From: Mangrovihabitans endophyticus
GTDB taxonomy: Bacteria; Actinomycetota; Actinomycetes; Mycobacteriales; Micromonosporaceae
Length of the DNA: 64,000 nucleotides
Reading direction: 5' to 3'
Assembly (NCBI RefSeq): GCF_014646155.1
Contig: NZ_BMMX01000004.1
Location: forward strand, 102,980 to 166,979
This document shows positions 25,687 through 35,477 of the stretch, in pieces (positions within the stretch are counted from its first letter, which is position 1; every line of letters starts with the position of its first letter). The position numbers were made by a program, and so were the translations under genes. Below the pieces are notes generated by a model. That model saw only the letters and a list, made by a program, of their open reading frames with translations, was not told where the DNA came from and ran no database searches.

Positions 25687-26438
25687 ACGCGGTGCACCTT
25701 GTGCTGCGCGGCCTGGGCCAGGGGACGCACCACCAGGCGGTCCACGTTCACGTGGTGCGGGCGGGTGGCCACCCAAGCGACACAGTCCGCGATGTCCTCG
25801 GCGGTGAGCGGCTCGGGCACTCCGGCGTACACCGCTTCGGCCTTGTCCGGATCGCCGAACCGGTTCAACGAGAACTCCTCGGTGCGCACCATCCCGGGAT
25901 CGATCTCCATGACCCGCACCGGGCGGCCGGACAGTTCCAGGCGCAGCGTGCCGACGAGCGCGTTCTGCGCGTGCTTGGCGGCGGTGTATCCGGCGCCGCC
26001 CTCGTACACCGTGAAGGCCGCGGTGGAGCCGATCGCGACAATCGTGCCGGCGCCGCTGGCCTCCAGCGCGGGCAGCAGCGCCTGGGTGACCCGGAGCGTG
26101 CCGAGCACGTTCACGTCGTACATCCACTGCCAGTCGGCCGTCGAACCCGACTCCACCGGATCCATGCCGTGGGCGCCGCCCGCGTTGTTGACCAGCAGCG
26201 TGAGCGGACCGCCGAGCTCGGCCACGGCGTCCGACAGGGCGGCCACCGAGGCGTCGGAGGTGACGTCACACGACACCGCCGTGGCGTCCTTCACGCCGAT
26301 GCGGTCCACCAGATCCTGCAGGCGTTCGGTGCGCCGCGCGGCCAGCACGACGTGGTAGCCCTCGGCGGCGAGGCGCAGGCTGCTCGCCGCGCCGATGCCG
26401 CTGGATGCGCCGGTCACCACCGCGATGTTCTTCTCCAT
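25683..26438 (-). CDS. Short-chain dehydrogenase/reductase
   Basis: A 251-residue classical SDR with TGASSGIG (NADP-binding loop), NNAG, the catalytic Ser in AIGST, and YTAAK (YxxxK). AARRTER after the second strand favours NADP. It matches the place and kind of the Rv0484c oxidoreductase next to mshA in M. tuberculosis. The ATG MEKNIAVVTG start fits the family. Divergent from mshA with 134 bases between. Confidence 0.88.
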   Translation of the reverse strand: MEKNIAVVTGASSGIGAASSLRLAAEGYHVVLAARRTERLQDLVDRIGVKDATAVSCDVTSDASVAALSDAVAELGGPLTLLVNNAGGAHGMDPVESGSTADWQWMYDVNVLGTLRVTQALLPALEASGAGTIVAIGSTAAFTVYEGGAGYTAAKHAQNALVGTLRLELSGRPVRVMEIDPGMVRTEEFSLNRFGDPDKAEAVYAGVPEPLTAEDIADCVAWVATRPHHVNVDRLVVRPLAQAAQHKVHRV

Positions 26439-26572
26439 GCCCCCGATCCTGCCGTACGAGAGCTGGGTCACGCTCGGCCGACGGGTGAGGGTTGATCCGG
26501 AGCGGATAGGGAAGATTGGCAACGGTTCGATGGTTGAACGGTACGTTTTGCTCCCGGCGAAAGGGATACGAC

Positions 26573-27877
26573 GTGGTTGAGCGGCTAGCGCCGGGTGCCT
26601 GGCCGACACCCCGTCGCATCGCCACCCTGTCCGTGCACACCTCCCCGCTCGAACAGCCCGGCACCGGCGATGCGGGCGGAATGAACGTGTACATCGTCGA
26701 GGTGTCCAAGCGGCTCGCCGAGCGTGGCGTGGAAGTCGAGATCTTCACCCGGGCGACGACCAGTGAGCTGCCCGCGGTCGTCGAGATGACCCCCGGGGTC
26801 CGGGTGCGCCACATCACCGCCGGCCCGTACGAGGGGCTGGCCAAGGAGGACCTGCCGTCGCAGTTGTGCGCATTCGCCAACGGCGTGCTGCGCGCCGAGG
26901 CCGCCCGGCCGCCCGGCTACTACGATCTGATCCATTCGCATTACTGGCTGTCCGGGCAGGTCGGCTGGCTGGCGCGGGAACGGTGGGGAGTGCCGCACGT
27001 GCACACCGCGCATACCCTCGGCAAGGTGAAGAACCGGCTGATCGCCGCGGGGGATCGCCCGGAACCGAAGGCCCGGCTGATCGGCGAGGAGCAGGTGATC
27101 TCCGAGTCGGATCGGCTCGTCGCCAACACCCGCTTCGAGGCGCAGGACCTGGTCGCCGGGTACGACGCCGACCCGGCACGGTTGTCCGTCGTGCAGCCGG
27201 GCGTCGACCTCGACCGGTTCCGCCCCGGCATCGCCGACCGTGCCCGGCTGGGTCTGCCCGCCGACGGCCAGGTGATCGCCTTCGTCGGGCGCATCCAGCC
27301 GCTCAAGGGCCCGGAGGTGCTGATCGCCGCCCTGGCCGCGCTGTTGCGGCGGGATCCCGGTGCGAACGTCACCGTGGTCATCTGCGGCGGCCCGAGCGGC
27401 ACCGGACTGGACCGGCCCACGTCGCTGATGGAACTCGCCGCCTCCCTCGGCGTCTCGCATGCGGTGCGGTTCCTCCCGCCGCAGACCGGCGCCGACCTGG
27501 CCGCGCTCTATCGCAGCGCGGACCTGGTGGCCGTGCCGTCACACAGTGAGTCGTTCGGCCTTGTCGCCCTGGAAGCGCAGGCGTGCGGAACGCCGGTGGT
27601 CGCGGCGGCGGTGGGCGGCCTGGTCACCGCGGTGCGCGACGGCGCGAGCGGTGCGCTGGTCGACGGGCACGATCCGGACGACTGGGCGCGCATTCTGCAC
27701 CGGGTCCTTTACGCTCCCGGCCTGCGCGGACGGCTGTCCGACGGCGCCGTCGCGCACGCCGCCGGCTTCTCCTGGGACCGCACGGCGGATGGGCTGATCG
27801 AGGTTTACCGTGAGGCGGTGACCGAGCATCGCCGGATGATCGCGGCCCGTCTCGACGCGGCGGGTGTGCCATGGTGA
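26573..27877 (+). CDS. mshA: D-inositol-3-phosphate glycosyltransferase MshA
   Basis: MshA catalyses the first step of mycothiol synthesis, adding GlcNAc from UDP-GlcNAc to 1-L-myo-inositol-1-phosphate. The 434-residue GT-B enzyme has the N-terminal [21 protein letters not shown] motif, [20 protein letters not shown], and the C-terminal donor-binding [22 protein letters not shown]. All are strongly typical of MshA. The GTG start has AAAGGG upstream; upstream in-frame codons are not conserved. It overlaps the YbjN-like gene by 7 bases. Mycothiol is confined to actinobacteria. Confidence 0.97.
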   Translation: MVERLAPGAWPTPRRIATLSVHTSPLEQPGTGDAGGMNVYIVEVSKRLAERGVEVEIFTRATTSELPAVVEMTPGVRVRHITAGPYEGLAKEDLPSQLCAFANGVLRAEAARPPGYYDLIHSHYWLSGQVGWLARERWGVPHVHTAHTLGKVKNRLIAAGDRPEPKARLIGEEQVISESDRLVANTRFEAQDLVAGYDADPARLSVVQPGVDLDRFRPGIADRARLGLPADGQVIAFVGRIQPLKGPEVLIAALAALLRRDPGANVTVVICGGPSGTGLDRPTSLMELAASLGVSHAVRFLPPQTGADLAALYRSADLVAVPSHSESFGLVALEAQACGTPVVAAAVGGLVTAVRDGASGALVDGHDPDDWARILHRVLYAPGLRGRLSDGAVAHAAGFSWDRTADGLIEVYREAVTEHRRMIAARLDAAGVPW

Positions 27878-28458
27878 CCGACCTGATCGAGCGGGTGTGC
27901 ACCGAGCGCGAGTTGGAGTGGGACAAGACTGGCGACTCCGCGTACGTGGTGACACTGCCGGGCACGCACAAGCTGAAGACGGTGTGCAACCTCATCGTCG
28001 GCGACCACGCGATGCGCATCGAGGCCTTCGTGATGCGCCGGCCGGACGAGAACCACGAAGAGCTGTGGGCGTGGCTGCTGCGGCGCAACGCCCGGATGTT
28101 CGGGGTCGCCTTCTCCATCGACGGCAACGGGGACGTCTATCTCACCGGCCGGGTGAGTCTGAACGGCCTGGACGCCGACGAACTGGACAGGCTGCTCGGG
28201 GTCGTGCTCACCTACGCCGACGAGTCGTTCGACACCATGCTGGAGATCGGATTCGGCGCGGCCATCCGCCGCGAGTGGGACTGGCGGGTGAAGCGGGGCG
28301 AGTCGCTGGCCAACCTGCAGGCGTTCGCCCACTTCGCCGACCCCCCGCCCCCCGCCGACCCCCCGCCCCCCGCCGACCCCCCGCCCCCCGCCGACCCCCC
28401 GCCCCCCGCCGACCCCCCGCCCCACCCCGACCACCCCTCCGGTCCCGCCGTCCCCTGA
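27871..28458 (+). CDS. YbjN-domain protein with PPPPAD-repeat tail
   Basis: A 195-residue protein. Residues 1-150 are the YbjN (type III secretion chaperone-like) fold, as in Rv0487 next to msh[60 protein letters not shown]. Its role is unknown. The last ~40 residues are a PPPPAD repeat encoded by 15-bp units. The start codon overlaps mshA. Confidence 0.85.
   Translation: MVTDLIERVCTERELEWDKTGDSAYVVTLPGTHKLKTVCNLIVGDHAMRIEAFVMRRPDENHEELWAWLLRRNARMFGVAFSIDGNGDVYLTGRVSLNGLDADELDRLLGVVLTYADESFDTMLEIGFGAAIRREWDWRVKRGESLANLQAFAHFADPPPPADPPPPADPPPPADPPPPADPPPHPDHPSGPAVP
28340..28422. repeat. 15-bp tandem repeat (Pro-rich tail of the YbjN-like protein)
   Basis: About five near-identical copies of the unit CCCGCCCCCCGCCGA encode the PPPPAD tail. 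The 15-base period keeps frame when copies change. Pure C/G runs make it prone to slippage. Confidence 0.9.
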
Positions 28459-28474
28459 GCGGCCATCACCCCGT

Positions 28475-28544
28475 CGATCTTGAGCTTTCTGGTCTGGCAT
28501 ATCGGATATGACGGGTCGGAACCGGCACGCAAAGTCCAAGATCG
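28475..28544. terminator. Long imperfect inverted repeat at a convergent gene end
   Basis: CGATCTTGAGCTTT (28475-28488) pairs with AAAGTCCAAGATCG (28531-28544) with two mismatches. The 42-base loop holds a second perfect dyad CATATC-G-GATATG (28498-28510). It lies between the convergent YbjN-like and CheW genes, so a two-way terminator is the simplest reading; a protein site is possible. Confidence 0.5.
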
Positions 28545-28567
28545 GCGGAGAGGGGGCATGGCGGAGG

Positions 28568-30043
28568 TCAGGCGGCGAGTTCTGCTGCGACCAGTTCCTT
28601 CAGGTCCACGTGGGGGAGCAGCCGGCCGTGCCCGTCGTCGCCGATCTTGACCAGGGGCCCGCGCTGCAACGCCGTACCCGGCTCGCCTTTGTCCTTGGGC
28701 CCGGCCTCTTCCCACACCGATTCCTCGATCGCGTGCAGCGTGGGCACCGCGAAGCCCATCAGTTCTCCGCCGGGCGTGTCGACGAGGAGAACCCGAGCCG
28801 TGGCCGGGTCGGTGGCATCGCCCAGGTTGAGCAGCGCCGGCAGCGACATCAGAGGCACCGAGAGGCGGCGATGGGTGAAGATGCCGATCAGCGCGCCCCC
28901 GCCGGTCAGGTGGGTGACGTGCGGCGGGTACGGCAGGATCTCGGCGATCTGGTCGAGGGGCGTCGCGGCTTCCATGCCCACGCTGTAGGTGAGGAAGGTC
29001 CGCACACTGGTGACGACGTGCCGGCCCTCCGGGCCCTCTGCCGCGGCTTCCGCTCGGCTCGGTTTCGCCGGCTCGGCATCGCGGTTGTCCAAGGGCAGGC
29101 CCAGGCTGGCGAGCGTGTCCAATTCCGCGTCGGCGCGCAGCGCCTCGCCGTCCAGCACCAGCACCTGGTCGCCGTCCTCGGTGGTGAGGACGCCGGTCAA
29201 CAGCCCGACGCGACCGACCCGGATCGGCGGCAACGGCAGCATGTCCCCGGCCGGGACGGTGATGATGTCGGCGATGTCGGAAACGCTGCACGCGACCAGG
29301 CCGCGTTCGGTGGCGAGCACCATGCCCTGCAGTTGCGCCTCGTCCGACTGTGCACCCAGGCCGAGCAGGCGCAGCGGGTCGACCACCGGCACCGCGCGGC
29401 CGTGCAGGTGCACGACGCCCTGGCAGATCTGCCCCTCCAGCGGGGACGGGAGCACGGTCAGTTGCGGGATCACCGAATGCACATGGCGCACGTCGATGCA
29501 GAGCCGGATGCTGCCGCAGCGCAGCAACAGGACGGTACGCCGGGACCGGTCCCCGTCGCCGGCGAACATGGTCGGCGGGCGCAGGCCCACGTCGCACACC
29601 GCCGGTACGCCGGGGCGCCCGGCGATCGCCTGAGCGTCCAAAAGGGAGATCACCTCGCGGTCCTCGGCGCGCTCGAAGGTGTGTGAGAACAACGCCGCCT
29701 GGTCTCCGGCCACGTCCGTTTTGAGCAGCGCCTCGGGCGTGACCCTGGTGACGCCCTCGATCTCATCGGCGAGCAGGCCGAAGACCCGGCCGTCCTGCGC
29801 CACGATCACGATCACCGAGCCGTCGTCCGGGCACGGCGAACCGGCCAGCCGGCACAGATCGAGCACCGGAATGACCACGTGCCGCAGATTCACCGCGCCG
29901 AGCAGTCCGTCGGCGGTCGCCGGAAGCGAACTGAACTGCTCCGGCTTCATGATCACTTCACGGAGTTCGTCCAACGGCAGCGCGACCCGCATGGCGCCGA
30001 CCCGGAACACCCCGTACAGGGCGTACGCCGTGCCGGTGGTCAC
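28568..30043 (-). CDS. Triple CheW-domain protein
   Basis: CheW domains couple chemoreceptors to the CheA kinase. This 491-residue protein is three of them in a row: ~1-150 ([30 protein letters not shown]), ~165-310 ([30 protein letters not shown]), ~345-490 ([30 protein letters not shown]). No CheA catalytic or receiver domain is present. Its start overlaps the stop of the chemoreceptor gene by 4 bases, so the two are coupled in one operon. The likely role is a multivalent adaptor for that receptor; which partner each domain binds is unknown. Confidence 0.9.
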   Translation of the reverse strand: MTTGTAYALYGVFRVGAMRVALPLDELREVIMKPEQFSSLPATADGLLGAVNLRHVVIPVLDLCRLAGSPCPDDGSVIVIVAQDGRVFGLLADEIEGVTRVTPEALLKTDVAGDQAALFSHTFERAEDREVISLLDAQAIAGRPGVPAVCDVGLRPPTMFAGDGDRSRRTVLLLRCGSIRLCIDVRHVHSVIPQLTVLPSPLEGQICQGVVHLHGRAVPVVDPLRLLGLGAQSDEAQLQGMVLATERGLVACSVSDIADIITVPAGDMLPLPPIRVGRVGLLTGVLTTEDGDQVLVLDGEALRADAELDTLASLGLPLDNRDAEPAKPSRAEAAAEGPEGRHVVTSVRTFLTYSVGMEAATPLDQIAEILPYPPHVTHLTGGGALIGIFTHRRLSVPLMSLPALLNLGDATDPATARVLLVDTPGGELMGFAVPTLHAIEESVWEEAGPKDKGEPGTALQRGPLVKIGDDGHGRLLPHVDLKELVAAELAA

Positions 30044-32850
30044 GAATCTTCCCGGGCCTTGCTGGCGCCGATGAGCTCGTTGATGTGCTGGGTCACCTCG
30101 GCCGACGTGGACTGCTGGCGCTGCGTGGACTCGGCGATCCGGGTGATCGACTCTCCGGTGGACGCGACGCTCTTCAGGATCATCCCGAAGGCATCCTGCG
30201 CGCGGTGCGAGACCTGGGAACCCTGGCCGACGCGGCTCGCCGACTCGTGGATCAGCGCGGTGATCTCCCGGGCCGCCTCGGACGAACGCTCGGCGAGCTT
30301 GCGCACCTCGCCGGCGACCACGGAGAAGCCGACGCCGTGCTCGCCGGCGCGGGCCGCCTCGATGGAGGCGTTGAATGCCAGCAGGTTCGTCTGGCCGGCG
30401 ATCTCGCCGATCACGTTGACAATGGCGGCGATCTTGTCGGACGACTTCTCGATCAGGTCGATCGCCTCGATGGCGTTGCGCAGTTCCTCGAAGCCGTCCT
30501 GCGCGTTCTGCTGCGTCTCGCTCGCCAGGGTGCTCGCCTGACGGGCGCTGACCGTGATCTCGTCGATGGACTGGGTGAGCTCGCCGATGGAGGCGCTCAT
30601 CTCCTGGGTCTTCGCGGCCAGGCTCTGTTCCAACTGCACCTGACGGGTGATGTCATGGGCGTACTTGACGACCTTGAAGGGCTTGCCGTCGAGGCCGTAG
30701 ATCGGGTTGTAGGTGGCCTGGATCCAGACGTCCCGGTTGAACTTGCCGACCCGGTGGAAGCGGCCACTGAGCGAGTCGCCCTTGCGCAGCCGCAGCCAGA
30801 AGTCGCGGTACTCGGGCGAGGTCACGTAGTCACCGGAGCACAGCATGCTGTGATGCTGGCCGATCAGCTCCCGCGCCGAATACCCCATGGTGCGCTGGAA
30901 GTTCTCGTTGGCCGACTGGATGTTGCCTTCCAGGTCGAATTCGATCACCGCCTGCGCGTGATTGATGGCGGCATCCCGGCCCTCGTACTCGGCGTTGCGC
31001 AGCTTGGCGTCGGTGATGTCGACGGCGTACTTGACCACCTTGAAGGGCTTGCCGTCCAGGTCGAAGATCGGGTTGTAGGTGGCCTGCAGCCACACGTCCG
31101 CGCCGTTCTTGGTCTTCCGGCGATACTCGCCGGAGTCGAATTCGCCGCGTCCCAGCCTCTCCCAGAACGCCAGATATTCCGGGCTGGTGGCGTCCTGCGG
31201 TTCCACGAACATCCGGTGGTGCTGCCCGATCACCTCGGCGAGGGAGTAGCCCATGCGGTCGAGGAAGTTCTGGTTCGCGTTCAGGATCCGTCCGGTGAGG
31301 TCGAATTCGATCACCGCCTGGGCCCGCCCGATGGCGTTCACCTTGCCCTCGTACTCGGCGCTGCGCAGCTTGGCGTCGGTGATGTCGGTGGCGTACTTGA
31401 CGATCTTGAAGGGCCTGCCGTCCAGATCGAAGATCGGGTTGTAGGTCGCCAGCAGCCACACGTCGCGGTCGCCCTTGGCGACCCGCTTGTATTCGCCGGC
31501 CTCGTACTCGCCGCGTGCCAGGTTCTTCCAGAAGCCCTCATACTCGGCGGTCCGCGCATAACTGTCCGGCACGAACATCCGGTGGTGCTGTCCGCGGATC
31601 TCGTCAAGGGTGTATCCGACCGTTTCCAGGAACCGGTCGTTGGCGGCCAGCACATGGCCTTCCAGGTCGAACTCGACCACCGCCTGTGATCGTCCGATGG
31701 CCGCCACCTTGCCGATGAACTCGGCGTTCTCCCGCTTGGAAGCGGTGACGTCGGTGGCGTACTTGACCACCTTCATCGGCCGGCCGTCCAGGTCGAAGAT
31801 CGGGTTGTAGGTGGCCTGCAGCCACACCTCGCGCTTGCCCTTGGCGATTCGCTTGTATTCGCCGCCCTGGAACTCGCCGCGCGCCAGGGCCTGCCAGAAG
31901 TTGCGGTACGCCGCGCTGCGCGCCTCCTGCTCCTCGACGAACATCCGGTGATGCTGCCCGCGGACCTCGTCGATGGTGTATCCCATCGCGTTGAGGAAGT
32001 TCTGGTTCGCCTCCAGGACATGGCCGGCCAGGTCGAACTCGATGACCGCCTGCGCCTTGCCGATGGCGTTGACCTTGCCTTCGTATTCCGCGTTGCGCAG
32101 CTTGGTGTCGGTCACGTCGAGCGCGTACTTGACGATCTTGTAGGGCTTGCCGTCCAGGTTGAGGATCGGGTTGTAGGTGGCCCGGATCCACACCTCGCGC
32201 CCGCCGCGGCCGAGCCGTTTGAATTCGCCGCTCTCCACCTCACCCGCGCGCAGCCGGTCCCACATGGCCGCGTACTCCGGGCTCTCCGCGAAGCGCTCCT
32301 CGCACAGGATCCGGTGGTGCTCGCCCACCAGGTCGCTCAGGCCGTACCCGGTGAGTTCCAGGAAGTTCTCGTTCGCGGACAGGATGACGCCTTCGAGGTC
32401 GAACTCGATGACGGCCTGGGAGCGGTCGATGGCCGCGTATTTGCCCTTCAGCTCGGTGATCTGCCGCCGGTCCTCGGTGATGTCATACCCGGTGACCAGC
32501 ACTGGCAGGCCGGCCTTGCTGGCCGCTTCGACAGGCCCGCAGTTCAGTCGCAACCAGCGGTGACGATCGTTGCTGTCGACGATCTCCACGACCTGTTCGA
32601 GATATTCGCCGCGGCGTGTCGCATCGAGCAGGCGATCGACCGCGGCGGCCGAGGTGTGCCAGAGCTCGCTGAGCAGCTTGCCCGGCGCCTCGGACTCCTC
32701 CAGGCCGGACGTGGTGCAGAAACGCTCGTTGGCCGCCATGACCGTGCCGGTGCGCGCATTCACCGTGGCCACGAGCCGCTCGTGCAGCAGCAGACTCAGC
32801 GCCGCACGATGCAGGGCGGGGTTTTCGACGAGCGGGGTGGGCTGAGTCAT
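30040..32850 (-). CDS. Soluble chemoreceptor (MCP) with six PAS domains
   Basis: A 936-residue receptor with no transmembrane helix or HAMP domain. A divergent PAS (~1-128) is followed by five very similar PAS-PAC units of ~122 residues (~139-253, 254-375, 376-497, 498-619, 620-740), each with AVIEFDL..., GQHHRMF and [11 protein letters not shown]...VKYATDIT. The C-terminal ~190 residues are the MCP signalling coiled coil with the hairpin tip [20 protein letters not shown] and [16 protein letters not shown] units of this kind often bind haem or flavin; the ligand here is unknown. The ATG has GGAG 5 bases upstream. A sigma-28-like promoter precedes it. Confidence 0.93.
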   Translation of the reverse strand: MTQPTPLVENPALHRAALSLLLHERLVATVNARTGTVMAANERFCTTSGLEESEAPGKLLSELWHTSAAAVDRLLDATRRGEYLEQVVEIVDSNDRHRWLRLNCGPVEAASKAGLPVLVTGYDITEDRRQITELKGKYAAIDRSQAVIEFDLEGVILSANENFLELTGYGLSDLVGEHHRILCEERFAESPEYAAMWDRLRAGEVESGEFKRLGRGGREVWIRATYNPILNLDGKPYKIVKYALDVTDTKLRNAEYEGKVNAIGKAQAVIEFDLAGHVLEANQNFLNAMGYTIDEVRGQHHRMFVEEQEARSAAYRNFWQALARGEFQGGEYKRIAKGKREVWLQATYNPIFDLDGRPMKVVKYATDVTASKRENAEFIGKVAAIGRSQAVVEFDLEGHVLAANDRFLETVGYTLDEIRGQHHRMFVPDSYARTAEYEGFWKNLARGEYEAGEYKRVAKGDRDVWLLATYNPIFDLDGRPFKIVKYATDITDAKLRSAEYEGKVNAIGRAQAVIEFDLTGRILNANQNFLDRMGYSLAEVIGQHHRMFVEPQDATSPEYLAFWERLGRGEFDSGEYRRKTKNGADVWLQATYNPIFDLDGKPFKVVKYAVDITDAKLRNAEYEGRDAAINHAQAVIEFDLEGNIQSANENFQRTMGYSARELIGQHHSMLCSGDYVTSPEYRDFWLRLRKGDSLSGRFHRVGKFNRDVWIQATYNPIYGLDGKPFKVVKYAHDITRQVQLEQSLAAKTQEMSASIGELTQSIDEITVSARQASTLASETQQNAQDGFEELRNAIEAIDLIEKSSDKIAAIVNVIGEIAGQTNLLAFNASIEAARAGEHGVGFSVVAGEVRKLAERSSEAAREITALIHESASRVGQGSQVSHRAQDAFGMILKSVASTGESITRIAESTQRQQSTSAEVTQHINELIGASKAREDS
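30630..32440 (-). repeat. Tandem ~366-bp PAS-coding repeats within the chemoreceptor gene
   Basis: The five later PAS-PAC units are encoded by adjacent ~366-bp segments that stay visibly alike at DNA level (for example the repeated string coding for [11 protein letters not shown]...KVVKYA). This indicates amplification by in-frame duplication, and gives material for recombination that changes unit number. Confidence 0.8.
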
Positions 32851-32894
32851 GTGCACTCCAGGCGACTTGTGACGCGCGCGTTTCCACGTGATTC

Positions 32895-32921
32895 ATCGGC
32901 ATGTGGGTCCGGGTTGCTGAG
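32895..32921 (-). promoter_or_regulatory. Sigma-28-like promoter of the chemoreceptor-CheW operon
   Basis: CTCA (32921-32918), 17 bases, GCCGATGA (32900-32893) on the minus strand, 45 bases before the receptor ATG. Same form as the fliC promoter; it would place this operon in the flagellar regulon although it lies 16 kb away. Confidence 0.7.
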
Positions 32922-33256
32922 CCGTTGCGCGGGTGGTGCGATGGCGGAACGCTCGGGGGGCAGACTCGTCCGTTCGGTTGGCTGTGACCGTTCAGACAGA
33001 TGGCAGACAGCCAACTGGCTTGTGGGGGTTGCGCGCTCCAACTAGCGTGGTCAATGGACGCCGCACCGTGAGTTCGGGGAACGGGTGACTCAGTGAGTCG
33101 CCGCGGTACGGCGTCGGGGACGGGTGGCATAAGCCGTTGGGGGACGGCGCGACCCGAGACCGGCGGCTTGTGCGGGCGACGCCTATGGGGATGGGTGTCG
33201 TCCGCCGCCGCCGGCGCATTCTTTCTCCCGGTGTCGTTCTTATCGCGGTGTCGTTC
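32922..33256. other. Intergenic region between MFS exporter and chemoreceptor operon
   Basis: No gene seen. It contains a perfect short dyad GACTCA-G-TGAGTC at 33087-33099 and, at the end of the MFS gene, a 17-bp tandem repeat (two copies of GGTGTCGTTCTTATCG, 33230-33245 and 33247-33262). The remainder is GC-rich without recognisable signals. Confidence 0.6.
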
Positions 33257-34501
33257 TTATCGAGGTGCCGCCGTTTCCCGCAGTGCCGCCACGCGCCGCT
33301 CGCGCGCCGGTCCTGCCGCCAGGTGCAACCCGGCCGCCGCCAGCCCGACGCCGGCCGCGATCACCCAGTGTGCGGCGCCGAAGGTCTGCAGGCTCGCACC
33401 ACCCAGCGCGGGTGCCAGAAACGACGCCGCCGGAAACGTCAGAAAGAACACCGACTGATACCGGCCGCGCAGCGCGAGCGGGGCAAGTTCCGAGTTGATC
33501 TCCGCGTTCGGTGGCGCGGCGAGCATGCTGCCGATCGTCCAGATCACCGCCGCGGTGAGATACACCGCCAGCCGGTCGGCCCAGGCCAACGCGGCGAATC
33601 CGAACGCCATCAGGACCAGGGCGGCGGCCAGCACACGATGTTTGAGATGCCGGTCGATGATGCCGGGAACGAACAGTTGACCGATCACGATCAGCGTTCC
33701 GCTCAACGCCACCACGAGTCCGTACCCGGACGGCCGGATGCCGTCCGCGTGCATGGCCAGCGGGACGATGGTGTTGCTCTGCGCGTACAGCAGCGACTGC
33801 AAGAGCGTCAGACCCACGAACGTGAGAAAGATGCGGTCGGTCAGCACGGTACGCAGCCCGCCCGCCGGGCGGCTCGCTGCGGGGCGGGGGTGCACGCCCG
33901 CCGGCCCGCGGTGCGGCAGCGTCTCCGGCACCTTCCAGGCGATCAGCAGGCAGGTCGCCAGCGTCGAGCCGCCGTCGAGCAGGAAGAGACCGACGTAGCT
34001 CCACTCGGCCAGCAGTCCGGCCAGCAGCGATGCGCCGGCCATGCCCAGGTTGAAGGCCCAGAACTGCAGATTGAACGCGCGACTGCGGCGCGGCCCGGGC
34101 ACCACGTCGATGATCGCGGCGACGAAGGCCGGGCCGGGCATCGACTGGCCGGCGCCCAGCAGCAGACACAGCCCCGCGATCACCGCCAGATCGGTCGACA
34201 CGGCCAACCCGGCCAGCGTCACCGCGGTGCCCAGGTGCGACCAGATCAGCGTGTGGCGGCGGCCCCATCGGTCGGTCAGCACGCCGCCGGCCAGGGTGCC
34301 GAGCACGCCGCCCACGCCGTACGCGCCCACGATGAGGCCGGCCAGTGCGGGCCCGGCGCCGCGTTGCACGGTCAGGTAGAGCGACAGGAACAGCACCGCG
34401 AACCCGCCGACGCGGTTGATCAGCAGTCCGGCCCAGAGGTACCAGTACGTGGCGGGCAGCCCGCCTGCGGCGTCGCGGAACCAACTCCGTATCGCCCGCA
34501 C
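33257..34501 (-). CDS. MFS transporter, drug-exporter-like
   Basis: A 414-residue inner-membrane protein with about 12 transmembrane helices. The MFS motif A between helices 2 and 3 is [14 protein letters not shown]. The first helices ([22 protein letters not shown]) resemble MDR/arabinose-efflux-like exporters. The substrate is unknown. The GTG start has GGAGG very close (4 bases). In M. tuberculosis a LysE-type exporter gene (Rv0488) occupies the equivalent place before gpm1, so the slot holds exporters of different families. Confidence 0.87.
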   Translation of the reverse strand: MRAIRSWFRDAAGGLPATYWYLWAGLLINRVGGFAVLFLSLYLTVQRGAGPALAGLIVGAYGVGGVLGTLAGGVLTDRWGRRHTLIWSHLGTAVTLAGLAVSTDLAVIAGLCLLLGAGQSMPGPAFVAAIIDVVPGPRRSRAFNLQFWAFNLGMAGASLLAGLLAEWSYVGLFLLDGGSTLATCLLIAWKVPETLPHRGPAGVHPRPAASRPAGGLRTVLTDRIFLTFVGLTLLQSLLYAQSNTIVPLAMHADGIRPSGYGLVVALSGTLIVIGQLFVPGIIDRHLKHRVLAAALVLMAFGFAALAWADRLAVYLTAAVIWTIGSMLAAPPNAEINSELAPLALRGRYQSVFFLTFPAASFLAPALGGASLQTFGAAHWVIAAGVGLAAAGLHLAAGPARERRVAALRETAAPR

Positions 34502-34640
34502 GCGACCTCCATCAGGTAACCAAGTTAACTATTGCCGTCAGGCTACGTCGTGCGATGTGGCGGCGTACGTTCCGGAAGGGGTGCCGGTCCGTCGAGCCCC
34601 CGTTTTCCGGTGGTGTTCGGGGCCGGTGCAGGATGGGCAC

Positions 34641-35387
34641 ATGACTGGAACCCTGGTGCTGCTGCGGCACGGCCACAGCGAATGGAACGCCAAGAACCTC
34701 TTCACCGGGTGGGTCGACGTCGACCTCAACTCGCAGGGTGAGGAAGAAGCCCACCGCGCCGGCGAGATGCTGAAGGAGCACGGGCTGCTGCCCGACGTCA
34801 TGCACACCAGCGTGCTGCGTCGCGCGATTCGCAGCGGCGAGATGGCGCTGCTCGCGGCGGACCGGCACTGGATTCCGGTGCGTCGTTCGTGGCGGCTGAA
34901 CGAGCGCCACTACGGCGCGCTTCAGGGCAAGGACAAGAAGCAGACCCTGGAGGAGTTCGGCGAGGAGCAGTTCATGCTCTGGCGCCGGTCGTACGACGTG
35001 CCGCCGCCACCGATCACCGACGGCCATGAGTTCTCGCAGTCCGGCGATCCCCGGTATGCCGCCCTGCCGCCCGAGCTGCTGCCGCGCTCGGAGTGCCTCA
35101 AGGACGTGCTGAACCGGGCGCTGCCGTACTGGTACGACCAGATCGTGCCGGACCTGCGGGACGGGAAGACGGTGCTGGTGGCCGCGCACGGCAACTCGCT
35201 GCGGGCCATCGTCAAGCACCTCGACCAGATCTCCGACGAGGCGATCGCCAAGCTGAACATCCCGACCGGCATGCCGTTGCGATACGAGCTGGACGCCGAC
35301 ATGCGGCCGCGCACCGTCGGCGGGGAATACCTGGACCCGGAGGCGGCCAAGGAGGCCGCGGCGGCAGTGGCCAACCAGGGCCGGTAA
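34641..35387 (+). CDS. gpmA: 2,3-bisphosphoglycerate-dependent phosphoglycerate mutase
   Basis: Interconverts 3- and 2-phosphoglycerate in glycolysis. The 248-residue product has the phospho-histidine motif [10 protein letters not shown], the [12 protein letters not shown] segment, and the second His in [15 protein letters not shown]. Length and motifs match dPGM. The ATG ([10 protein letters not shown]) has AGGATGGG upstream. Its position before phoU/senX3-regX3 matches gpm1-senX3-regX3 of mycobacteria. Confidence 0.96.
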   Translation: MTGTLVLLRHGHSEWNAKNLFTGWVDVDLNSQGEEEAHRAGEMLKEHGLLPDVMHTSVLRRAIRSGEMALLAADRHWIPVRRSWRLNERHYGALQGKDKKQTLEEFGEEQFMLWRRSYDVPPPPITDGHEFSQSGDPRYAALPPELLPRSECLKDVLNRALPYWYDQIVPDLRDGKTVLVAAHGNSLRAIVKHLDQISDEAIAKLNIPTGMPLRYELDADMRPRTVGGEYLDPEAAKEAAAAVANQGR

Positions 35388-35418
35388 CGCCGTCGGCCGG
35401 ACGTCGAGGCACGGCGAA

Positions 35419-35448
35419 GGCCGGGGCGTCCCCGTGGTCGCCCCGGCC
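35419..35448. terminator. Bidirectional terminator between gpmA and phoU
   Basis: A perfect 10-bp stem (GGCCGGGGCG / CGCCCCGGCC) with a 10-base loop between two convergent genes. Confidence 0.75.
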
Positions 35449-35477
35449 GGTCTCCGCGCCGTCAGCTCATCGTCAGA

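Noticed and set aside
28340..28422. CRISPR-like array
   Set aside because: The 15-bp units are contiguous without spacers, in frame with the YbjN-like gene, and encode PPPPAD.
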